This document shows, piece by piece, positions 17,026-25,904 of a stretch of DNA of 33,338 nucleotides. The number at the start of each line of letters is the position of its first letter. Position 1 is the first letter of the stretch. The stretch lies in assembly GCA_903875455.1 (NCBI GenBank), contig CAIQWF010000090.1:1-33338 (forward strand), written 5' to 3'. This stretch comes from an uncultured Pseudomonadota bacterium (GTDB taxonomy: Bacteria; Pseudomonadota; Gammaproteobacteria; Methylococcales; Methylomonadaceae). The notes under the pieces were generated by a model. That model worked only from the letters and a program-made list of their open reading frames with translations, ran no database searches and was not told the origin of the DNA. The translations under genes and the position numbers were made by a program.

Positions 17026-18690
17026 ATGTTAATCAAATTAACGGGTGGTATTATCTACGACCCCGCTAACGGTATTGCTGGCAAACAGCAAGATATTTAT
17101 ATTCAGGATGGCAAAATCGTCAATCCGCCTTCTGATGCTGTTGTGACTCAAGAATACGACATTCGCGGCAAAATCGTGATGGCGGGCGCAATCGATTTAC
17201 ACTCTCACATTGGCGGCGGCAAAGGCAATATTGCCAGAATTTTGATGCCGGAAAATCACCGTTTAGATGCTGTCGCGCATACGGACATTACCCGTGCGGG
17301 GACAGGTCACGCTATGCCCAGCACCTTTACCACCGGCTATCGTTACGCCGAAATGGGCTACACAGCTGCGTTTGAACCTGCGGTTTTACCGATTAACGCC
17401 CGTCAAGCCCACATGGAAATGGGCGACACGCCGATTATCGACAAAGGTGGCTATGTGTTAATGGGCAGTGATGATTATTTGCTGCGGATGATGGTCGCGA
17501 AAAAAGACCAGAAAGCCATTAATGATTATATGGCGTGGACGCTGCAAGCCGCGCAAGGCATTGGCATTAAAGTCGTGAATGCGGGCGGGATTAATGCCTT
17601 TAAATTCAATCAGCGCCGTTTGGATTTGGACGAAAAAAATCCGCATTATCCGGTGACACCACGGCAGATTTTGAAAACTCTGGCGACGGCAGTACAGGAA
17701 TTAGGCATTTCTCATCCGTTGCATGTACATGGTTCCAATCTGGGCATTCCAGGTAATGATGAAACCACGCTGAATACTATTGAGGGCATTGAAGGCTTGC
17801 CGATGCACCTCACGCATATTCAGTTTCATAGCTATGGCACGGAAGGCGATTTCAAGTTTTCTTCCGGCGCAGCACGAATCGCCGAAGCGATTAACAAAAA
17901 CAAAAATATCACGGTCGATGTCGGACAAATCATGTTTGGGCAAACCATTACCGCATCCGGCGACAATATGCGCCAATTTGCCAACCACAAACTGGCGAAC
18001 CCGAATAAATGGGTGTGCATGGACATCGAATGTGATGCGGGTTGTGGTTTAGTGCCGTTTAAATATCGTGACCAGAATTTCGTCAATGCCTTGCAATGGG
18101 CAATTGGTTTGGAAACCTTTTTATTGGTTGAAGACCCTTGGCGGATTTTCTTGACTACCGACCATCCGAACGGCGCCCCGTTTACTACTTATCCGCATTT
18201 GATTCGGTTATTAATGGATAGAAGTTTCCGCAACGACATGCTGGCAACCATTCATCCCGAAGCGCAAAAAATGACCACATTAGGTTCAATCACGCGCGAA
18301 TACACGATGGAAGAAATTGCGATTTTAACCCGCGCAGGTGCGGCAAGATTAACCGGCTTGGTCGGACGCGGCAGCTTAGGAGTCGGTGACTTCGCAGATA
18401 TTACCGTTTACAGCGAAAACTCGGACCGCGAAGCGATGTTCAGCACCCCCGATTATGTCTTTAAAGATGGTAACTTGGTGGTGAAAGACGGCAAAGTGGT
18501 GAAAGTTACTTGGGGAACCACTCACGTTGTTCGACCCAATTATGACGCAAGCGTAGAAAAAGATTTGAAAGACTATTTCGACCGCTATATGACCATGAAA
18601 GTAGGCAACTTCAAAATCAGTGATGATGAAATTACCGAGGACGGACGCGGCAGCTTGACTGTGCATCCCTTGAAAGGAGCAGCAATATGA
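17026..18690 (+). CDS. fhcA: Formyltransferase/hydrolase complex subunit A
   Basis: FhcA is the amidohydrolase subunit that hydrolyses the formyl group from methylofuran to give formate, in the cytoplasm. The 554-residue protein has the metal-binding HxH (His59, His61) in AIDLHSHIGGGKGN, further candidate metal ligands in HPLHVHGSNLGIPGN and LTHIQFHSYG, and the late catalytic-site block TTDHPNGAPF. AAGGAA lies before the ATG. Its stop overlaps fhcD by four bases (ATGA). Length and motifs match bacterial FhcA. Confidence 0.95.
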   Translation: MLIKLTGGIIYDPANGIAGKQQDIYIQDGKIVNPPSDAVVTQEYDIRGKIVMAGAIDLHSHIGGGKGNIARILMPENHRLDAVAHTDITRAGTGHAMPSTFTTGYRYAEMGYTAAFEPAVLPINARQAHMEMGDTPIIDKGGYVLMGSDDYLLRMMVAKKDQKAINDYMAWTLQAAQGIGIKVVNAGGINAFKFNQRRLDLDEKNPHYPVTPRQILKTLATAVQELGISHPLHVHGSNLGIPGNDETTLNTIEGIEGLPMHLTHIQFHSYGTEGDFKFSSGAARIAEAINKNKNITVDVGQIMFGQTITASGDNMRQFANHKLANPNKWVCMDIECDAGCGLVPFKYRDQNFVNALQWAIGLETFLLVEDPWRIFLTTDHPNGAPFTTYPHLIRLLMDRSFRNDMLATIHPEAQKMTTLGSITREYTMEEIAILTRAGAARLTGLVGRGSLGVGDFADITVYSENSDREAMFSTPDYVFKDGNLVVKDGKVVKVTWGTTHVVRPNYDASVEKDLKDYFDRYMTMKVGNFKISDDEITEDGRGSLTVHPLKGAAI

Positions 18691-19583
18691 TTATTAACGG
18701 TGTCACTATCGACGCAACTTTCGCCGAAGCTTTCCCAATGAAAGCTACTCGCGCGATTATTACCGCTCAAAACGAAAAATGGGCAATGATTTCCGCCCAA
18801 GCTATGACCGGTTTTGCCACTTCGGTGATTGCCTGCGGCTGTGAAGCAGGTATTGAAAGAACCTTAAGCCCGGAAGAAACCCCGGACGGTCGTCCCGGTG
18901 TCGCAATTCTGATTTTTGCGATGGGCGGCAAAGGTCTGGCAAAACAGTTAGAAACCCGCGCCGGGCAATGCGTGTTGACTTCCCCGACTTCGGCGTTATT
19001 TGCAGGGATTGACAGCGACAAGCCGATTCCGTTGGGTAAAAACTTACGCTATTTCGGCGACGGTTTTCAAATTTCCAAACTGATTGGCGGTAAACGTTAT
19101 TGGCGTGTTCCGGTGATGGATGGTGAGTTTTTAACCGAAGCCACCACCGGACAGGTTGACGCAGTCGGCGGTGGTAACTTCCTGGTGTTGGCCCAATCGC
19201 AACCGCAAGCTTTAGCGGCCTGTGAAGCGGCGATTGAAGAAATGCGTAAAATTCCCAACGTGATTATGCCGTTTCCCGGTGGTGTGGTGCGTTCCGGCTC
19301 GAAAGTCGGCTCTAAATATAAATCTCTGGGTGCATCTACTAATGATGCTTTCTGTCCGACCTTAAAAGGTATTACCAAAACCGATTTGTCAGCGGATATT
19401 GAATCGGTGATGGAAATCGTGATTGACGGTTTAACCAAAGAAGACATCGACAAAGCCATGCGAGTGGGAATGCAGGCGGTGTGCGCATTAGGCGCGAAAT
19501 CAGGCATTAAACGGATTAGCGCGGGAAATTACGGCGGCAAATTAGGGCCGTTCCACTTTCATTTACAGGAGATTTTGGCATGA
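18687..19583 (+). CDS. fhcD: Formylmethanofuran:H4MPT formyltransferase (complex subunit D)
   Basis: FhcD moves the formyl group from formyl-H4MPT onto methylofuran, supplying substrate to FhcA; together they convert formyl-H4MPT to formate. The 298-residue product has the length of archaeal Ftr and conserved blocks NGVTIDATFAEAFPMKATR, CEAGIER, PTSALFAGI, PFPGGVVRSGSKVGSKYK and the C-terminal GNYGGKLGPFHFHL. It overlaps fhcA upstream and fhcC downstream by four bases each, so stoichiometric translation is likely. Confidence 0.95.
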   Translation: MIINGVTIDATFAEAFPMKATRAIITAQNEKWAMISAQAMTGFATSVIACGCEAGIERTLSPEETPDGRPGVAILIFAMGGKGLAKQLETRAGQCVLTSPTSALFAGIDSDKPIPLGKNLRYFGDGFQISKLIGGKRYWRVPVMDGEFLTEATTGQVDAVGGGNFLVLAQSQPQALAACEAAIEEMRKIPNVIMPFPGGVVRSGSKVGSKYKSLGASTNDAFCPTLKGITKTDLSADIESVMEIVIDGLTKEDIDKAMRVGMQAVCALGAKSGIKRISAGNYGGKLGPFHFHLQEILA

Positions 19584-20392
19584 GCGCATTAACTTTGACC
19601 TTAAAATATCAACCTGCCCAGCGCGTGGATATGTCGCCTTTGACCTGCAATAAGTTAAACGGTTTAAATCAGGCTGAAATCGCTGCTTTAACTTTGCAAA
19701 ACGGTAAAGCCAAAATTCGCGTCGCTGAATTATTTGAGATTTCTGGCGATGACAGCCAAAACATCGTGATTAAAAACAGTTTCGAGAAACTGGATTTTAT
19801 CGGCAAAGAACTGGATGGCGGCAACATTACCATTGAAGGTGATGCCGGTGCGTATTGCGGTATCAGTATGAAAGCTGGAACGATTACCGTAAATGGCAAT
19901 GCCGGAATTTTTGCGGCCTGTGAAATGAAAAAAGGTTTTTTAACCATTAACGGCAACACTGGTGATTTTTTAGGCGGGGCATTACCTGGTAACAAAATGG
20001 GCATGAAAGGTGGCATGATTTTAGTCAAAGGCAATGCCGGTGAAAGGGTAGGGGATCATTTACGCCGTGGCGTAATTCTGATTGAAGGCAACGCGGGTGA
20101 TTATTGCGGTTCGCGAATGACAGCCGGAACGATTGCGGTGATGGGGCAAGTTGGTAAACATTTAGGTTATGCCATGCGGCGCGGCACGTTATTGTTATGG
20201 CAACAGCCAAAACTGCCAGCGACTTTTAATGATTGCGGTACACATACTTTGGCATTTTTGCCATTGCTGTTTGCATCGTTTAAATCGTTGAATTCCAAGT
20301 TTGCAGACAGCACGGCTGTGTTTAATCGGGTGCAACGTTTCGGCGGAGATATGGCAGAAATGGGGCGCGGTGAAGTGTTGGTGCGGATTTAA
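19580..20392 (+). CDS. fhcC: Formyltransferase/hydrolase complex subunit C
   Basis: FhcC is the beta-helix subunit homologous to FwdC and to the C-terminal domain of glutamate synthase. The 270-residue product has repeated short Gly-rich turns (IEGDAGAYCGISMKAGTI, VNGNAGIFAACEMKKGFL, IEGNAGDYCGSRMTAGTI), the pattern of a right-handed beta helix with one repeat of about 19 residues per coil. It is structural rather than catalytic and associates with FhcD in known complexes. It is the last gene of the operon; a REP-like element and a hairpin follow. Confidence 0.94.
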   Translation: MSALTLTLKYQPAQRVDMSPLTCNKLNGLNQAEIAALTLQNGKAKIRVAELFEISGDDSQNIVIKNSFEKLDFIGKELDGGNITIEGDAGAYCGISMKAGTITVNGNAGIFAACEMKKGFLTINGNTGDFLGGALPGNKMGMKGGMILVKGNAGERVGDHLRRGVILIEGNAGDYCGSRMTAGTIAVMGQVGKHLGYAMRRGTLLLWQQPKLPATFNDCGTHTLAFLPLLFASFKSLNSKFADSTAVFNRVQRFGGDMAEMGRGEVLVRI

Positions 20393-20421
20393 GGATTCCG
20401 TCAATAATAATTTCCCTGAAT

Positions 20422-20478
20422 CCGTTCCTGGTGAGCTTGTCGAACCACATTGCTCTTCGACAAGCTCAGAGCAAACGG
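20422..20478. repeat. REP-like intergenic palindrome
   Basis: GAGCTTGTCGAA (20433-20444) and TTCGACAAGCTC (20456-20467) form a perfect 12-base inverted repeat, flanked by CCGTT (20422-20426) and AACGG (20474-20478) that extend the stem. The wording (TTCGACAAGCTCAGAG...ACGG) is that of a dispersed palindromic element I know from many proteobacterial intergenic regions. Only one copy is in this window. Confidence 0.65.
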
Positions 20479-20550
20479 TGAATTTAGAAATCGGGATGTT
20501 ATTTTTAGCCATATCCTAAAATCTGCTAATTCTCTAAAAAATCATTTCAA

Positions 20551-20580
20551 AAGAGAGGTTGTCAGTTGGCAACCTCTCTT
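20551..20580. terminator. Hairpin terminator between convergent fhcC and the macroglobulin gene
   Basis: AAGAGAGGTTG (20551-20561) and CAACCTCTCTT (20570-20580) form a perfect 11-base stem with an 8-base loop. On the minus strand the stem is followed by TTTTGAAATGATTTTTT; on the plus strand by CAATAAAAA. It fits best as the terminator of the minus-strand gene that ends 15 bases away, and may act both ways. Confidence 0.6.
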
Positions 20581-20594
20581 CAATAAAAACTCTC

Positions 20595-23500
20595 CTAATA
20601 AACTTCCACGCTACCAAACGCTTGCCCAATCGCCCTGACATAAGGGCGATACATATCTTCAGCATAAGGCGGCGGATTGGTGAAAACACCTTTAGTCACT
20701 GCCCGCACCAGATAAAACGCATGTTGCGGGGTGTTTTCCTGTAAATCCATCGCCGCCACAAAACGGTCATCCAGATATTGCACGTGCACTGGCGCTGTGG
20801 TGCTGTTTTGGATGTCCTCAATGGTCTCGGTACCAATTTTGAAAGCTTCCAGTTTTATAGTATTTTTCAGCTCCTGATTTTCCAGTTCAAAACCGGCTGG
20901 AACCAAATCCACAATCAACGCATCTTTAACATGTTTGTTGGCATAAACATTCAGATGTACCAATAAACTATCGCCGCTTTTGACTTTATCGGGATTAACC
21001 TGCTGCCCCTGCATGTTGTAATAATTGCGTTCAACATGAATCACATCCATTTGCATCGCTGGAGCTTTATTCGGATAACCTTGAATGCTGTATTCCAGAT
21101 ACAGTGGCACTGCGGAGTTTGAACTAAATTTCAGTGTGGACGGAATTTCATTGCCATTAAATCCAACCGAAAAATGTCCGGCCTGCGCCAGTTTGGTAGC
21201 TGCGGTATTCAACACCAGTTCGCCTTGCCATTGGCTTTGAGGCTGGCTTTTTAATAACACGCCGGTACGGAACAAGGAATTGCGCTCTTGAGTGCTTAAA
21301 TAATCGCGAGTGGCCAATTCATCAGCCAGCTGGAATACCAGCCCGCCAGTTTGCGCCATTTTTGCGTTCTGCTTGGTGAGCAAATAGGTCATTTGGGCGA
21401 CATCACGCAAGCGACTGCCGTAGTCATCCAGATAGAACAAATCATTACGCGGTCTGGTCAATGCTTCAGCAATGGCCTGTTGGCCACGCACATTATCACC
21501 TTGATTAATCAAGGCCAAACCTAAGTGCACCAATGGCAAGCCGGATAACACTTCTTTTTTATGATGGTCATATAGAGTCCGTAACGAACCTAATGGCGCA
21601 CGATTAACTCGTGACAAGATATATCCAGCATAGGATTTATAGGCAAAACTGCTGTGTCCGGGAAATTGGCTATAGCCTTCACCAGGCATATTGCCGTTTT
21701 GATTAACATACTCAGTCAAACGGGTTAAAGCTTTATCCAGCAATTCCTGCGGCACACTTGCACCTTGCTCTTTGGCATCCAGCAAGAAATCAACCGCATA
21801 AGAAGTCAGCCAGAATTCCTCATTATCGGTATGCGACCAAAGTCCGAAGCCGCCATTACTGCGCTGCATTCCTGCGATCATGCTAATACCACGCTCGATA
21901 TATTTTGCTTTATTGGCAAGATCAATCGGCTTGTCGTGAATTTTGGTTTTCTCCAGTCCGAAATCATGCAGATTCTGCTGGTTAATTGCCAGCCAGGGAT
22001 AAGTGCTGCTAACGGTTTGTTCCAGGCAGCCGTATGGATATTCCAATAAATATTGCAGATGATTTTTAATATTTATCGGTGGTTGTGTGGCAATATTCAG
22101 TTGGCTGCTTGCAGAACTGACCAACAGGTTTTGCAGATCAGAACTCAGGGTTACCGATTCACCTTGTCTAATCATTTTACGCTGTGCAATCGTGCTGGCA
22201 GGATAGGCAGGACGCACACCCAATCGCCATTCACGTTTAAGCCTGATTTTTTCCTTGGCATCATCAGCATTTTTCAGTTGCAACTGAATTAACGATTGCC
22301 CAAATGCCAAACCAGCCTTAATCGGCAACTGTAAAACCTGTTTCTCTTTGTCTGCCAAAGTAATGGTTTTATTGCCACCCTGCAAAGTAATGGGCGCGGA
22401 AGCGGTCACGTCAAACGATACCGTTTGTGGCGCACCGCTTTGATTGCGTAAATCCAGCGTTAATAAGGAACTATCGCCCGCTGCCAAAAAGCGGGGCAAG
22501 GAGGTTTCGGCGATAATCGGCGCGGCAACAACGACTTCTGCATCGGCTGCGCCAAACTGGTCATCATTAAATGCCACCGCCATCAACCGCAGCTTGCCGT
22601 TAAAATCAGGAATTTTCATCTCGATTTTGGCCATACCTTTAGCATCAGTATCAACCATGCCGCTAAACAGCGAGACGATTTTCACTTCAGTATCAGGTCT
22701 TGCTCCGCCTGCATGTTTGTCAGCATCACCGCCAAAACGGGGTTTAGTCATGCCGGCGTCTACCAGTTCAATAATCTGGCTATAAATATCGCGCTGGTCT
22801 ACGCCATAGCGACGTGGTTCAAAAAACCACTGGAACGGATCAGGGGTTTTAAACTCAGTGATATTCAAAACGCCCACGTCCACCGCCGCTAAGGTGACAT
22901 GTGTTTTTTGCCCCGCTTTCGGATTGGCAACCTTTATGGTGGCGGTCAAAGTAGTTTCCGGTCTGATCGGTTTCTTCGGCGCGTCAATGGTAACGTTCAG
23001 CTGCCGCTGTGTCCGATCCAAGGGTAAATGTACTAAGCCGACTGCACGATTGGGGGTGATTTTTTCCTTCGCATCGCCAGCTCTGAAAACCACGGTGGAA
23101 ATATAAATATCGTGGCGTTTCCATTCGGCAGCTATCGGAATTTCGATCACCATGCCTTCGGCTGGCACGGAAACCCGTTTGAACCATAATTGCTGGTCAG
23201 TGTTTTCCACGACCACAAAACCGTTGCCAGTATAAGGAGGAGTGATTTTTACTTTTACCTTGTCACTGGCCTGATAGGACTTTTTATCCAGTTCCAGCAC
23301 TACACGGTCAGGACGGGCCGACTGGTTATTGGCTTGTGTATCCCATCCGCCACCGGCATTAAAACGCAAGGTACTGGTTTGTCCGGTTTCCACATCTTTA
23401 ACAGTCAGCAAATACGAACCCCATTCTACTGGCACAGTGATGATGGCCTTTTTGCCAGCCAAACCGAGGCGTTTTTCATACACTTTATAATTTTTTTCAG

Positions 23501-25529
23501 TGTATTGGGAATGCCAGCCCTGGTCGTCAGAGTATTCCCAGTAATAGTCCTTGCGTTCTTTAATCAAGGTGGCAATTAAATCACCATTGCCTTGTAACTC
23601 GCCTTTGGCGGTAGCCTTGACCAAATCAAAACTGACTTCGCTATTGTTGGTGATATTCTCCAATTTGGTTTGCGGGCGAATCCCAATCAGGGTGTTTTGC
23701 GGCCACAGGTTGTATTCGAGTGAGCGCGTCACAGGACGACCGCCGGTTTCCAGTAAACTGCTGACCACTTTGATGGTAAATGGGCTGTGCACCACATTTT
23801 TCCAGCGTGATGGAATTACCAATGTCGCAGCACCTTGCTCGTCCATGGTCATGTCTTCGCTATCAAAAAACATCACTGGCGGTTTTTCGTCTTCTGCGCC
23901 GAAAAAGTATTCATCCAGCGATTTAATTGGATGGCGATTCGGTTTTAACACCACTTTTGTGGTTAAACGATTGCCTGATGCCGGTGCACCATATAAATAG
24001 CGACCGGAAACCGGGATTTTCAAGTCAGCAAAACTGTTTGTCCATAATTCCTGTGCCGGCTGCGCACCAAGCAATAACTCCATCCGCTCAGGCAAAAACG
24101 CCTCTACCAGAAATTTGTAATCATGGTAATGCTTACCGGCGGTTTCCAGCTGCAAGGTCCATTCACCGGCCATTGCGGTGTCGGGGAGCACATATTCAGT
24201 TTGATAATAACCGCTGTTTCCGGCTTGTGGATACCAGGTGAAATAGCTGATTTTTTGTCCGTCAGGACGTTTAATCACAGCATTAAGTGGCGGAGCGGTG
24301 ATACTGCGGGCATCATCATCACGCAAAATCGCGCTGAATTTTACCGTTTCACCGGGTCTGTACAAATCACGAGGGCCATAGGTAAAAATCTCCAGAGGAT
24401 GATATTGGCGCAAAGGATGGTCTTTTTTGTCATCGCCTGCGGCAAATTCAGACAAATCCAACGCAGGGGAATTCAATTGCAGCAAGGAAAAGTTACTGTC
24501 GTTTTTTGCCAGCAAAATCACTGCTTTATTGCTGGGTGACTGGAATGTAGCTTGACCTTGTTCGTCTGTGGTGATATTTGCCAGTTCCTGTTCTTTTTCA
24601 TCCAGCAAGGATAATTTCACGCCTGCTATTTCTTTGCCTGTGCTTAAAGAGCTGACTTGCACATTGATTTTATCGGCAAACATTCGGGCATGGACACCTA
24701 AATCCGTCACCACAAAATAAGTGGTTTGCAACTGGTCTTCATAAGTTCCAGCCTGCTTCATCACTGCCACATAAATCCCCGGCTGTTTTAACGGCGCAAT
24801 TTCGCTTAAGTCCAGATAGGTGGTATGGCGGGTATTTTTTGGCGGTTTTAAATCAAAGCGGCCTGTATAAGCCAGTTCAGTGAAGTCTTTATACTGCTGC
24901 AAATAATAGTTGCTTTGGTTTTGACTGGCATTGGCCTGGTCTGTCCATTGTTTTAAAAAGTGATTGATTTGATTGGCTTTGACCCGATGAAAATCCACGT
25001 CAATGGAGTCAATATTAGTGGTGACAACCGGCAGGCCGTGAGCCAGTTTAGCCGGTAATACCGAGCCTTTGCTCAAGAAACTCACTTGCGCTTTTAATTC
25101 ACGGGTATCGACTTTTGCTGATGTTGAAGAACTGAGTTTACTTCCGGTGGCGGCGGTTAAATCTTTTAGCACATCCACCGTATACTTGCTGGAAGGCTCT
25201 ATTTCTGGAAAGTAGGCAACCAAGCCACTGCTTGAAAGAATCCATGCTCCGGCAACTGCCTTGCCATTGCCATCACTGACCTTAAAAAACGACTGAAAAT
25301 CTTCGGCAGGATTTAATGGTACGTTTAAGGTCACAGCAAGAGCCGTAGTATTGTTGTAATTCTGTTCACTAATGTCCGCCACTGCAAGCTGGACACCGGC
25401 ATATTGCTGTTTGGCTTTTTCCAGATTGAACGGCTTTTCAGCCTGCTTGGTATTTCCCGGTTGCGTTTGGTTGCAGCCACTAATAGCGATGAAAAACAGC
25501 AATAACAGAGTGGAGATAATTTTATTCAT
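20595..25529 (-). CDS. Bacterial alpha-2-macroglobulin lipoprotein
   Basis: This 1644-residue protein resembles E. coli YfhM (ECAM; 1653 residues), a periplasmic protease trap attached to a membrane by lipid. The lipobox ISGC places the lipid on Cys19; the next residue is Asn. Macroglobulin-type beta domains fill the first half, for example PLEIFTYGPRDLYRPGETV. The thioester motif CLEQ is intact at Cys1168 (EYPYGCLEQTVSS), followed by an alpha-helical TED region and a receptor-binding-like C-terminal domain. In many bacteria the neighbour is pbpC (peptidoglycan glycosyltransferase PBP1C), which is absent here. Its start overlaps the end of the upstream cupin gene by 8 bases, so it may be translationally coupled. 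Confidence 0.92.
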   Translation of the reverse strand: MNKIISTLLLLFFIAISGCNQTQPGNTKQAEKPFNLEKAKQQYAGVQLAVADISEQNYNNTTALAVTLNVPLNPAEDFQSFFKVSDGNGKAVAGAWILSSSGLVAYFPEIEPSSKYTVDVLKDLTAATGSKLSSSTSAKVDTRELKAQVSFLSKGSVLPAKLAHGLPVVTTNIDSIDVDFHRVKANQINHFLKQWTDQANASQNQSNYYLQQYKDFTELAYTGRFDLKPPKNTRHTTYLDLSEIAPLKQPGIYVAVMKQAGTYEDQLQTTYFVVTDLGVHARMFADKINVQVSSLSTGKEIAGVKLSLLDEKEQELANITTDEQGQATFQSPSNKAVILLAKNDSNFSLLQLNSPALDLSEFAAGDDKKDHPLRQYHPLEIFTYGPRDLYRPGETVKFSAILRDDDARSITAPPLNAVIKRPDGQKISYFTWYPQAGNSGYYQTEYVLPDTAMAGEWTLQLETAGKHYHDYKFLVEAFLPERMELLLGAQPAQELWTNSFADLKIPVSGRYLYGAPASGNRLTTKVVLKPNRHPIKSLDEYFFGAEDEKPPVMFFDSEDMTMDEQGAATLVIPSRWKNVVHSPFTIKVVSSLLETGGRPVTRSLEYNLWPQNTLIGIRPQTKLENITNNSEVSFDLVKATAKGELQGNGDLIATLIKERKDYYWEYSDDQGWHSQYTEKNYKVYEKRLGLAGKKAIITVPVEWGSYLLTVKDVETGQTSTLRFNAGGGWDTQANNQSARPDRVVLELDKKSYQASDKVKVKITPPYTGNGFVVVENTDQQLWFKRVSVPAEGMVIEIPIAAEWKRHDIYISTVVFRAGDAKEKITPNRAVGLVHLPLDRTQRQLNVTIDAPKKPIRPETTLTATIKVANPKAGQKTHVTLAAVDVGVLNITEFKTPDPFQWFFEPRRYGVDQRDIYSQIIELVDAGMTKPRFGGDADKHAGGARPDTEVKIVSLFSGMVDTDAKGMAKIEMKIPDFNGKLRLMAVAFNDDQFGAADAEVVVAAPIIAETSLPRFLAAGDSSLLTLDLRNQSGAPQTVSFDVTASAPITLQGGNKTITLADKEKQVLQLPIKAGLAFGQSLIQLQLKNADDAKEKIRLKREWRLGVRPAYPASTIAQRKMIRQGESVTLSSDLQNLLVSSASSQLNIATQPPINIKNHLQYLLEYPYGCLEQTVSSTYPWLAINQQNLHDFGLEKTKIHDKPIDLANKAKYIERGISMIAGMQRSNGGFGLWSHTDNEEFWLTSYAVDFLLDAKEQGASVPQELLDKALTRLTEYVNQNGNMPGEGYSQFPGHSSFAYKSYAGYILSRVNRAPLGSLRTLYDHHKKEVLSGLPLVHLGLALINQGDNVRGQQAIAEALTRPRNDLFYLDDYGSRLRDVAQMTYLLTKQNAKMAQTGGLVFQLADELATRDYLSTQERNSLFRTGVLLKSQPQSQWQGELVLNTAATKLAQAGHFSVGFNGNEIPSTLKFSSNSAVPLYLEYSIQGYPNKAPAMQMDVIHVERNYYNMQGQQVNPDKVKSGDSLLVHLNVYANKHVKDALIVDLVPAGFELENQELKNTIKLEAFKIGTETIEDIQNSTTAPVHVQYLDDRFVAAMDLQENTPQHAFYLVRAVTKGVFTNPPPYAEDMYRPYVRAIGQAFGSVEVY

Positions 25530-25866
25530 GGTGATTCTCGTATAGATGAATTGCTAACCAGAGGCTTGTCGTGTTTGGGTCTGTCCAATCAACGCGGTGC
25601 TTTTCGTGTGCGGGGATAAACAGATAATCCCCCGCTGTTAGAGTGATGATAGTACGGTCTTTAGCAAACTGCAATCTTGCCTGACCTTGCAGCAAAATAA
25701 CCCATTCATCCTGCGGTTGGTCATACCAAAAATCGACTGGAGAAGCTTGACCTTGAGAGAGTATCCGTTCGATTTTAACGTGCTGGTTTTCGACCAAGGT
25801 TTGAAAAAGTTCGACAGGAAGTTGCCTGGGCAAGTCGGCAAAAATATTTTTCAGATGCGCGGTCAT
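25522..25866 (-). CDS. Small cupin-fold protein
   Basis: A single-domain cupin of 114 residues. Motif 1 lacks the usual HxH (WYDQPQDEWVILLQGQARL keeps only a Glu). Motif 2 is GDYLFIPAHEKHRVDW with two histidines. The metal site is therefore reduced or atypical, and the ligand is unknown. No export signal is seen, so it should be cytoplasmic, unlike its partner the macroglobulin lipoprotein whose start it overlaps. The ribosome-binding site is weak. The 38-base gap to the upstream membrane-protein gene fits one long transcript. Confidence 0.8.
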   Translation of the reverse strand: MTAHLKNIFADLPRQLPVELFQTLVENQHVKIERILSQGQASPVDFWYDQPQDEWVILLQGQARLQFAKDRTIITLTAGDYLFIPAHEKHRVDWTDPNTTSLWLAIHLYENHHE

Positions 25867-25904
25867 GATTGATTTTTTTCTGGTAAAAATCAGCTGAACA
25901 AGTC

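Noticed and set aside
18687-19583. fhcD as evidence of an archaeal methanogen
   Set aside because: All flanking genes are gammaproteobacterial, and FhcB lacks the archaeal iron-sulfur motif, so this is the bacterial complex.
21765-24541. Several plus-strand open frames of 79-149 codons inside the macroglobulin gene
   Set aside because: They are antisense to a conserved long gene, have no ribosome-binding sites or recognisable domains, and vary in frame.
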